From NCBI GenBank assembly GCA_004194705.1, contig SADC01001301.1:434001-498000 (forward strand): 64,000 nt of DNA, written 5' to 3'. Position numbers and translations under genes: made by a program. Of this stretch, positions 21,227 through 30,800 are shown in pieces. The stretch comes from Ditylenchus dipsaci. Taxonomy: Eukaryota > Nematoda > Chromadorea > Rhabditida > Anguinidae. Position 1 is the first letter of the stretch. Every line of letters starts with the position of its first letter. Below the pieces are notes generated by a model that was not told the DNA's origin, made no database searches, and worked only from the letters and a program-made list of their open reading frames with translations.

Positions 21227-22019
21227 AACTGGTGACCATAAAGTTCGGAATGGACTTTTGAACTAATTTCTAGCAATAAAATTTATTCCCCAAAAATATT
21301 CCAAACATAGGGTTTTGTAGGCCTTTCCTTCCTCTTTCGAATGGTATATAAAGTTTCATTAGAATTTTTTAGAAAAGCCATTATTTGTTACAAACATATG
21401 TGAGGTCATTTTAGGATGTTGATAGGCATTTTTACCACTTTAGCTGATCAAAATTTTAACTAAAAGTTCAAGGCTACAGCACAATGAAAGCACCATGTTG
21501 TAGCGCAGTTCAAGAGCTACAACAACCACTTTACAGAGTAGCTTTTAAAAATATGGGTGTTGAGATATGGCTTTTTTGAAAAAAAACAATTTCTTGAAAA
21601 ATTACCAAAATCAAATTTTATCCAAATTTTTTAGATTTTGGTAATTTTTCAAGAAATTGTTTTTTTTCAAAAAAGCCATATCTCAACACTCAGATTTTTA
21701 AAAACTTCTCTGTAAAGTGTATTTCGTAGCTCTTGAACTGCGCTACAACATGGTGCTTTTATTGTGCTGTAGCCTTGAACTTTTAGTTAAAATTTTGATC
21801 AGCTAAAGTGGTAAAATGCCTATCAACATCCTAAAATGACCTCACATATGTTTGTAACCAAATAATGGCTTTTCTAAAAATTCTAATGAAACTTTATATA
21901 CCATTCGAAAGAGGAAGGAAAGGCCTACAAAACCCTATGTTTGGAATATTTTTGGGGAATAAATTTTATTGCTAGAAATTAGTTCAAAAGTCCATTCCGA
22001 ACTTTATGGTCACCAGTTA
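21227..22019. repeat. Near-perfect palindrome of about 790 bp
   Basis: The ends AACTGGTGACCATAAAGTTC and GAACTTTATGGTCACCAGTT pair, and pairing continues through both arms (about 385 bp each) to a centre near 21615-21640. The only differences seen were a few bases. No coding content; a foldback-type non-autonomous element is the likely origin. A lone Tc1-type end (CAGTCGACGCTCC) follows at 22024. Confidence 0.75.
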
Positions 22020-22821
22020 TATACAGTCGACGCTCCATTTTACGACATGTAGGAACATTTCTGTCCGTTCTATAGAGCGTTCGTTATATAAAATGACTTA
22101 AAAGTGGCGATTTTTTCAAACAAGTCAATAATTATGATACGAATATTTATTGTCCTGAAAGAATTTGAAATAGGACAGTAAAATTATACTTCTTAAAGTA
22201 GTTTCTTAAGTAAAAACGTTACGCTGATTACAAATCCGGTGTTCGAATTTGAGGTTTGCTTAGCGAAAATAAAGTTTCAAGCTATAGTTAGGACGATTAG
22301 AAAACTTCAAAAGCCTTTTTGTCTTTCCTTCCTCAACTTTTTTCAGAAATACTTTGTCAATAAGATGCAGAATGAAATTCTCTTTCTGATGCACTAAGAC
22401 TCAGGATAGTGCAGGCTGCTTTCAGATTTTTATGGCGATTTTTTCGCTAAAAATTGGTGTTCGAAAAATGCTGATTTTTTGAAAAAACACATTTTTTCGC
22501 CGAAATTCACAAGAGATTGTAGTTTATTTGTGCTCGTTAGTAGTAGCAACTCATTAACTATATTGACGGCCCTAAAAAGTACAAATCTTTCAAAGAGTAG
22601 ATTTCGATACCCTGGTCATAATGGCTTTGCTAACCTTGCTGGAGTAATGGTCTTGTTTCGGTACTTATTAGAATGAGATCCAACCCCCCCCCCCCATTTT
22701 TCAAAAATGACCAAAAAACTCTTGAAACTAAATTTTTCGATAAGAAATAATAAAAGAAACATTTCTTATCACTTTCCTGCTCAGAAAGTTAAAATCTTTC
22801 TCAAAACAAATTTTGCTTCAT

Positions 22822-23498
22822 CTTCTAAAACGCAGGCCAGCTCAGGACATTAACTTCTAGGAAATCAATAATGCCAGGAAAAGCGTCTTCTAGGAAAACG
22901 TGCATATAGGATAAATGAAAGGTATGGACAATTGACAACTGGACAATGTACTCTAGGATAACGGCCTTTTCGGAAAAGCGTTTTTTAGGAAAATGGACAC
23001 TAGGACAATAGGACAATCGTCTTTCTGGAAAAGCCCCTTTTTGGACAATTTTAAACGGTCTAAAACGTTATACATCACTTTATGGGTCTAAAAATAGTAT
23101 GTCCTATAGTCTCTTGTCCTGTCGTCCATTGTCCTTCTGTAAATTATCCTAAAAGGCAATTTTCCTAGTGTCCATTGTCCTAGTGTCCATTTTCCAAAGA
23201 GGCGATTATCCTAAAAAGCGATTGTCCTAGAGTAAATTGTCTTAGTGTCCCTTTTTCTGAAAGGCGCTTTTCCAAAGACGTCATTGTCCTAGTGTCCCTT
23301 CCTGATAGGCGCTTTTCCAAAAAAGCCATTGTCCTAGAGTCGATTGTCCTAGGGTCTACTGTCCAAACATGTCATTGTCCAAGTGTGAATTGTCCTAGCC
23401 TGGTCTTTTCCTATATGCACGTTTTCCTAGAAGGAGCTTTTCCTAGCATTATTACTTTCCTAGAAGTTAATGTCCTCAGCTGGCCCTGCCTTCTAAAG
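22822..23498. mobile_element. Foldback-like element with TGTCCTAG-array arms
   Basis: Ends: CGCAGGCCAGCTCAGGACAT (left) and ATGTCCTCAGCTGGCCCTGC (right). The left arm, to about 23065, consists of degenerate AGGACAAT / AGGAAAAG units. The right arm, from about 23100, holds the same units in complement: TTGTCCTAGTGTCCATTG and TTTTCCAAAAAGCG alternating every 10-14 bases. Repetitive inverted arms of this kind are typical of Foldback elements. Open frames here are by-products of the repeat. Confidence 0.65.
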
Positions 23499-23615
23499 GT
23501 AGTGTTAAAGATATTACTAAAATGGTCTTTTAGGGTACTTTAAGGTTATTTTTTTTTGAAATTTATCACATTTATGCTGAGAATTTTTTCTTATCATTTT
23601 CAATTAAACGATATA

Positions 23616-23861
23616 CCGTATTTTCTCTAATAAGTCCCCCCTCTCTTATAAATCGCCCCCCCCCATATAGACCGCAAATCTCAGCCTAGAGAAAATATTT
23701 TGCCAATCTGTTTTTGCGTTTTTTTAATTACCACGAGTTCTGCTGATTCCACTTTTAAAATTTTGGTTAACCACCCAAAAATGTCAAAATCGACCTCAAA
23801 ATTTTCCGAGTTTTTTGAGGTTGAACAATAACTTCCCGGGGATTTAATACAGAAAATACGG
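23616..23861. mobile_element. pogo-type MITE (TA target duplication)
   Basis: TA|CCGTATTTTCTCTAATAAG at the left, CAGAAAATACGG|TA at the right. The interior ATCTCAGCCTAGAGAAAATA and ACGAGTTCTGCTGATTCCAC is shared with 42282, 56051 and 61364. Confidence 0.7.
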
Positions 23862-24398
23862 TAGTTCAGAGAATTGTTTTAGTCATTTTTAAAAATGGGG
23901 CGAGGGGGGGGGGTGGTATGTCGGATCTTCTCCAAATAATTACCTTGATTTTTAACATTGGCTTGGATTTTTTCATATTTCGCTTTGACTCCCCTCTTAT
24001 TTTTCGAAGAGCGCTGAACAAGTCTAAAGGCTTCTAGGTTTATATGAAGAATAAAATAAAAATCTCGGATCCCCTGATGGCTTTCTTTGCCTAAAAAAAA
24101 TCGCCATTACTGAAAAAACTACAATTTGAGCTGTCTCTATGTTACAGAGGCTGTTTCTAGCCGAAATTGCCAGAAAAATAAGGCTAAAATTTATGATGAG
24201 ATTTGTTATCGTTTTAATACGACGAAATAAAGTTTTATAAACACAGCCTACGGTTCTAATGGATCCAATTACGGCACTATGGCCCAACCGTTTTTAGGAA
24301 TAATATGAATCACGTTCAACGTTTAGTTTATATATTTTTTGAATGTGACTTTTTTATTTCGTGCACTTGGCTAAATTGCTTGCTTTACAAACACAAGC

Positions 24399-26095
24399 TC
24401 AAACAAAATTATTATTCCATTTGGCTGTAGTCCTTCTGTTTACTGGTCTCTTGCGCTTTTTTACTATAATGGTTTGCTTTTTGAACTTTTTATGCTCATT
24501 GACTACGCTCCAACACCTGTCTAGATCATTAAAGTACGTTGCAGTCACATTAATATCCGTGCAACACGTCTGCACTCTGTACTCTGACGCATTTATAGGC
24601 AGTATTTTGGCAAAGTCTTTTCTTATTTGTATGTATAGTGGCTTGAAGTTTAGTGCAAGATATCCCATAAAGAACATTTGGTAGGAGTCAGCTATCATAA
24701 AGAGAATCTAAAATACATATTTTTTAACCTAATGAAATAGTTAAAGTTAAATATGAACTTGTATGAGTAGTTTGACATATGTGCATTGTTCTCCATCTCG
24801 TTTGATCACACAACTTGTGTAAATAGCCAGACAAGTACCTGGTATTACAAACAGTGCAAATCCACCTACAGCCGGCACTAGAGCTTTCGTCGTGACCATG
24901 TTTTCGTTATACTGCAAAATTATGTAAGCTTTATGAAGAATATTCAGTGCTTGGTCAGGCAATTGATTTTTGGCGAAAAAAAAGAGTGCGAAAGGTACAG
25001 GTAATGTGCAAATCGGGTTAGTAGTAACTTAGGACCTTTAAAAGGTCTGCTTAGCACTGCCAAAATAAACTAACCTGATAGCGAGTTGAAAGCGTAACTC
25101 CAGCCTGCATTTTCCGTTTGCATTTGTTGTGCTTGTACATTTTAATTAATGCCTGAATTTTTATCCAGTTATAAATATTTTTCAAAGTTAGTAATTACCA
25201 TTGAGCCTAGAAAGCAGCATATAGACGCAGAAAACCAAGCATATGGGTACAACTGTGGATGTATGTGGTATGTAAAACAGGATTCTTTGCTCGTCCACAT
25301 GTCAAAATCACCAATTATTATATCGTAGATTATTCCACCAATAGAGATTAAAATCCCCAGTAAATTCTTAAAGAAAAGTTTTAGCCTTTTTTATGCATAA
25401 ATTAGGTTAAGGATCTGCTTTAATATTTTTTCATCTATTCTGATGAATTCTGCGTTAAAAATTAAAATGTTTTTTTGACATTTATAACAGGTGAAATGAC
25501 AATTGCTGGTGAAATTTTTTGCTCTTTTGTAAGATTCTTGGAGTCCATAAGCCTGAAAAAAGATTGCCAAAATTTTAGCACCTAGTCTGTCAAATTTTGC
25601 TCTATGCATCTGACTTGGTGAAAATACAGGCAAGCAAATATAATTAGGCTCACCGTGACCATCAGAATCCACAGCCCAAATGTGTTCCCTCTCCTTTCGT
25701 AAGTATTATGCAATATTGTAGCAAACAGACGTTCTGCAGCAATACTAATTATGGTAACTATGCTAGTGAATATGCTAGCCCGTTGATTATGCTGATTGCA
25801 ACACATAGAACATTAGTAACTATTCTTGGCTTATCCTCATAAGCTACATTCATGTAATCTGCCAGTCGAGTGGTACAAGTCACTGAGAATTGCAGCGCAC
25901 AAGAACACTGAAAAATGCGAAAGTGTTTTTGAAATTTTGAAAAAAATTAATCATTGTTTGGTTAATCATTTCAAATATTTTTAAACTTACCAATTGAATT
26001 CTCAGATTGACATGCACAAGAGAAATTTTGCTAAGCCGATGGATAAAGTACATGCAGCTAAACAAAGCAATGGCGTTGTAAGTCCATTCAATGGT
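24399..26095 (-). CDS. Sre-like (Sra superfamily) nematode chemoreceptor
   Basis: Six exons with matching phases: 25991-26095 (TM1, SLVHVNLRIQL), 25664-25907 (AERLFATILHNTYERRG), 25199-25366 (NLLGILISIGGIIYD), 25075-25152 (CKRKMQAGVTLSTRYQ), 24759-24911 (YNENMVTTKALVPAVGG) and 24399-24707 (LNFKPLYIQIRKDF, tail TATYFNDLDRCW). The H-NL motif after TM1, AER--AT----YE after TM3, LS-RYQ--EN--T before TM6 and a C-terminal YF--L---W all fit the Sra/Srab/Sre superfamily, with Sre as best guess. The encoded part is about 352 residues. One base appears lost in the GGG at 25779-25781. The N-terminal exon is not firmly placed; candidates lie at 26735-27084, beyond a MITE. Confidence 0.75.
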
Positions 26096-26155
26096 CTGCA
26101 AAGTTGGAAAATTTTTTACCGTCAAATGTATTTATACTTTGCAAATTGCTTAAAG

Positions 26156-26587
26156 AGGGGACATCTACGGCTACTTTTTGACATTGATTGCTATTTTTTT
26201 CACTGCTTCACTTGTTATACATTTTTTTCACATATTTTGTTTACACTGTTTTGCACTGTTTTGTAGCTAAGATCTTTTTCTTTTGATTAAGTGGTCAAAC
26301 ACCCTGATTAAAAAAGTTTTTCGAGAGAATCACACCAAATAATATAAGGTTAAACTCCACTAAAAATACCTAGGTAGAAAACCACTGTTTTTAGTGTTAG
26401 TCTGTTTTGATATTTTCAAAATTATCTTTAATCAGGCTGTCTGACCACTAAATCGAAAGAGAAAAATCTCAGCTACAAAACGGTGTAAAAACATCTGAGA
26501 TGAAAGAACAAAATATGTGAAAAAAAAGTATGTGAAGTGAATTAGCAGTCAATGTCAAAGAGTAGCCTTAGAAGTCCCCCCCCCCCT
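26156..26587. mobile_element. Inverted-repeat MITE with C-run end
   Basis: GGGGACATCTACGGCTACTT and TTGACATTGATTGCTA at the left pair with TAGCAGTCAATGTCAAAGAG and AGCCTTAGAAGTCCCCC at the right. Internal pairing continues through GTGGTCAAACACCCTGATTA / TAATCAGGCTGTCTGACCAC. It lies between the Sre-like gene body and its candidate 5' exons. Confidence 0.6.
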
Positions 26588-26734
26588 TTAAGGAAATTTA
26601 TGGGTTAACCGGCTCTGCATGCACGAATTTTCATACAACATCTTGAAACAAAAAAATTTTATTTTCACTTATATCGTCCGAAAATTTACACGAAAAATTC
26701 CATAGGTTAAAATTCTTACTAACTACAAGCAAAA

Positions 26735-27084
26735 CTAATTAGACAAGAAGGTCAGGAAAAACTCAATAGCAAGGTTTGGTAGAGCGAACAACAGAAATAT
26801 TAACATATTATTTTGAAAACAGTGTCCTACTTTATTGAAATCCGCAGATAACTTTTTAACAAAAATTAACTTACTTGTAATATAAAACAAGTTCTCTCCA
26901 AATCCCTTGCTATTGACCATGTGTTAGTCAGATTTTTGTCAAGCTGATTCCCGGAAATAAACTGATTGTAGTTGAACTTTTTCATTGAAGGATTGAGTAA
27001 TACTGCCAAAAGCCGGACTTTAGGAAAAGTGATGTCGATGTTTAATTGCTGTAATACTTTAGAGCGGAAATGTTTAAATCTCAT
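26735..27084 (-). other. Candidate 5' exon(s) of the Sre-like gene, unrecognised
   Basis: An ATG at 27084 opens about 70 codons (LNIDITFPKVRLLAVLL, NTWSIARDLERTCFILQ) and ends at a good donor, ACAAG|TAAGTTA. Downstream, 26735-26840 encodes a hydrophobic stretch (NMLIFLLFALPNLAIEFF). Position and strand suit the N-terminus of the receptor, but no residue pattern confirms it. An unrelated small gene is possible. Confidence 0.3.
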
Positions 27085-27566
27085 TGTGTTTTTATGTTGT
27101 TTTGGATGTTAGAGATTTATATTAACTCTAGCCCATTTTGGATTAATTTTTTAACATTAATAGATCCCTAGAGAAATTATGCAATTCTAAATGTTATCTC
27201 TTTACAAAGTGCGTAAGTAGAAATGCAAATAAAAACAAAATTACAAGTATAAATTAAACTGTCGCTTACAATTAAATTTAAAGTGCATTTGCGGAAAAAA
27301 TGATCAAAATGATCCTCAGACTCTTGGCTATCCAATAACACATACCTACTGGAGCTTGTACCGATTTTCTAAAATCGATCGTTTTGGGGGATTTTCTTTG
27401 ACTGGGTTGGTTGATATGACTGAAAGGCCATGCGTATAGGAAACCCCCTGCCTCGTTTAATGCTGTACTATACTTTTGACATTATTTGTAAATTTTCGTC
27501 TATGAGTCAACTTTAAACACTTAACTGCATATGATTAAAAATGCTTTGCCAACTATAACACTATTA

Positions 27567-27669
27567 CAGTCGAACCTCGATAAACCGACACCCCGATAAG
27601 CCGCCAGCCCCTATGAAATGTCATCAAAACCGCCGCCCCGAGGGGTGGCAGTTTATCCAAGTTCGACTG
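27567..27669. mobile_element. Tc1/mariner-type MITE, 103 bp
   Basis: TA|CAGTCGAACCTCGATAAACC at the left and TCCAAGTTCGACTG|TA at the right, with a TA target duplication. Confidence 0.75.
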
Positions 27670-27857
27670 TAACTGTAAATATATTAATAATTGTTTTACA
27701 TTTATTATGTAAAATTATTAAATTCTTTATTTTATTAACTTTATAACAACAATAATAGAATTCGAATTTACTTTTATTTTGCGCAGGCTTTTGAAAAAGG
27801 CAACATTAAGCAATTGTCTCACGCAGCTTTTAATCATCTCTCCTCGAGTAATTAAGC

Positions 27858-30800
27858 CTAATATGGTGCAATTTTGGGAATGAAAGCTGGAATGTCCATG
27901 GAAGCAATAGTGTTTGGGCTTTCGATTGATTTTCGTCTGCTTTCTTGATTCATCGCGTTCCGATTATCATTGTTTTTTCTGTTTTTAGCTTTACCATAGC
28001 CACTTACAGCTACTTTTTCGTTAGAGACTTGACTATCAGAAGAAAAACTTTCACACCATATGTAGAGATAGATCTTGTAGAAGGACTGATGACAAACACT
28101 TGAGTGTGCAATCCTTTGTGATGATTTGTATCTAGCTTGTTGTCTGGATTTATTGGCTTTCGGCTTGAACCAGTATTGGAAGGAGGAAATTCATTTCTGC
28201 TACTTTCTTATCTTTCTTTTTTGAGGACATAGAATTATTGAGCCGGTCCATTAATGGGCAGTGTCGTGTAAAATAATTGGCAGCAGAACAAGGGCTGAAA
28301 ATGAAGTTAATGTATTTAAACAAACTTTGATTCATTTGCTTTAAGTCTCATTTTGAAAAAAAAATATATTTGTTTTTTAAAAGCATCCTTCACACTCCGG
28401 CGTAACACGACCCGCGTAACACAATTTGACTAGTGTTACGCGTAACACTGTTTTGAGTCGCGTAACACGAGTGGCGTAACACGAGTCAAGTAACATAATT
28501 TGTTACGCGACTCGTGTTACGCATGTCTGTTACGCGTAACACTGCTTTCGAGTCACGTAACAAAGTCTCGTAACACACTATTTTGTTACGCGTAACATCG
28601 AGTCACGTAACACCTGATTTTCGGCTTCTGGATTCATTTTTTTGTGTTTTGACCTTTTGAAATATTTGTCTTCTTATGTTTAACGGGATTTAAGAGTGTG
28701 TAGAAGTTTCTAAAGATAGAATTTCTGAAGAGATAGAAATTTTCCTATTTAGGAAGCATCTCATGTTACGCGAGTTGAGTCACGTAACAACACCCTGTTA
28801 CGTGACTCGCTTTTGCTAAGTTATATCCCCATATAGTATTTGGATCCACTGTGTCTTTTTTTCGCCACTTTTAACTTAGAGCTCAACTTTCTGCTACGTT
28901 TTGCGAACCTATGTTGGATATCTTTCCGGAGCACTCAAGTACAGAATATTAGTTTCTTTTTAAGTACAAAATGTATGATCAAAGTTTGCACTAAAAAATT
29001 CCTGCCGTCCAAATTGGAGATAATGTATTTTAGCCTGGATTTTTTGTGGATGTTTGGGTTCCCGACTTTCTCCCAATTTTCGCAAACTCATTTTTCGGTT
29101 GGTATCCAGGTAGTCGTATTCAGATGGGGTAACCAGGTGGTGGTGCCAGGTGCTGATGCTCAGGTGGTCATGCCCGGTGGCTGAATTTTTTTTTACAAAC
29201 TCATAATGCAGTCGTGTCTCGATACAACGCAACCCTTGAAATGATTCCAGCAAAAGAATTTGGTCATATTCACGTTCGGTATAACGCGACCTTTTTCTGG
29301 TCCCAAGGGGTCGCGTTATGTCGAGACTTGACTATATAAAATACTGCGTTAATACTGCGTTAATACTGCGTTAAAATTAGTTTATTTTAAACAATCATCA
29401 GATTGTCAGCAAATTCGTGCATATACCCTAAATGACTTTAGAATGACTAGAGTCGCAATAGGCGCTTGTAACCCCTTAATAATATGAAATCTAACCGTTT
29501 TTCAAAAAGATAGAATTACACGAAAAATTGTTGTATCTTCTAGAAGATTCAGGATACCTTCTGGTCGTACACTTTCCGGATAGTTGAGGTGGGATCAAGG
29601 CGATTTTCTCACACTCCAGGCGACTGGAGTAGCATTCAGGCGTTTGGGGCACCCTCCAGGCAGTTTTAGTACCTTTCAGTTAACAGGGTATCCAGATGGT
29701 TGAGTTACTATCCAAATAAATTTTCATCGGTATTTTGAATTAAATTAAAAGCACTATGTTACGCGCTCGTCTCAGCCATATCTATCGATTAAAAAAAGAT
29801 CGCGAAAAATAAATAATGATCCTGGTCTAAAATATAAAAAATAGCACTTGCTGATGGTAAACACTATATAAGATGATTTCTATGCAAAGATGGGTTTTGT
29901 GAATAGCCCTGTGAAAAAGATGCGCGGATATCTGAATAAAAAGATAGGAAATTCTCGGAGGATAGAGACTGTGTATTTTTTAGGAGGACTTGATATAATG
30001 TGCCCTGGCATTGGATCAGACTTCTCAGGTGTTATCACCTGATTCAGACCACCTGAGTACTTGGGCTCTGCCACTACCTTGATCTGTCTGTTGGACAGAG
30101 AAAACTGTAAATATCTTTCCTGTATATCTCCAGTTAGCATCCTTTACCTTTGTATGATCGCCGTTTAAACGTAAATGTTGACAAACAAGAAAGAATCGTT
30201 GACCTCAAATGTGTTACGCGACTCGGTTGTTACGCGTAACATGTTACGCGTAACACGCGAAATGTTACGCGTAACATCAAAAAGTGCTGTTACGCGACTT
30301 TTGTTACGCGGGTCTGTTACGAGACTCAAAAAAGTGTTACGCGTAACAGAGTCGCGTAACACGAGTAGCGTAACAGAATTTGTTACGTGTTACGTGTTAC
30401 GCCGGAGTATGAATGGAGCTAAAGAAAACTACCGTGAAAATTCCAACTACCAACACTAAGAAGACAGTTTTGAAAAAGACTAGAACCATATAAGAGTTGA
30501 TAAATGCAAGCACTAGCACACCCAGAACTGTAGACATAGAGCCATGCACCACTAAAATTTGTTTTAAGATTTCTAAAACAAACAGGACTCATTTAGTCCG
30601 GGGCGCATTTCATCATTATTTGTAAATCACGTTTTAAGGTCTTATAGGTAATTTATATATATGCTAAAAACATGAAAAGTTAGGTTTTATTTAAAAAAAA
30701 GGTGACTAGAATTTGACCAGAATCTCAATTCTCCTTGGTCTCCTACGGCAAAAGGTCAGATTTTAGTCAAAAAGTCTTTTCAAAAATTCATGTTTTGTGT

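Larger units (their letters stand above)
22675..23927. mobile_element. Outer poly-C-ended element hosting two nested elements
   Basis: GAGATCCAACC plus a 13-base C-run and ATTTTTCAAAAATGACC at 22673-22712 pairs with TTTTTAAAAATGGGG, a G-run and GGTATGTCGGATC at 23888-23927. Between them lie the foldback element 22822-23498 and the pogo-type MITE 23616-23861. Nesting order: outer element first, the other two later. Confidence 0.55.
28384..30416. mobile_element. 2.0-kb element with GTTACGCGTAAC-array termini
   Basis: Ends CTTCACACTCCGGCGTAACA and GTTACGCCGGAGTATGAATG are inverted. The next about 220 bp on the left (28395-28612) and about 205 bp on the right (30208-30412) are packed with the palindrome GTTACGCGTAAC and half-sites, more than a dozen per side. 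Further half-sites lie at 28764-28812 and 29757. The interior shows no recognisable transposase; degenerate TCCAGGCG-type repeats occupy 29575-29700. A Tc1-type MITE is nested at 29209-29333. The element sits in an intron of the PTR gene, between its last two exons. Confidence 0.7.

Noticed and set aside
23292..23543. Repetitive frames in 22825-23543
   Set aside because: Products of the TGTCCTAG repeat arrays.
26866..27084. hAT-transposase C-terminal block (LLNPSMKKF resembling LLDPRFKKL)
   Set aside because: Only a few residues agree and there are no hAT ends around it. A receptor 5' exon fits the position and donor site better.
28390..28620. CRISPR-like array of GTAACACG repeats
   Set aside because: Units are irregularly spaced, palindromic and mirrored at the other end of the element. 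The host is a nematode, so these are transposon termini.
30175..30459. 94-codon frame rich in RNMLRVTR repeats
   Set aside because: Translation of the GTTACGCG array. Only the last bases overlap the PTR exon, which is on the other strand.
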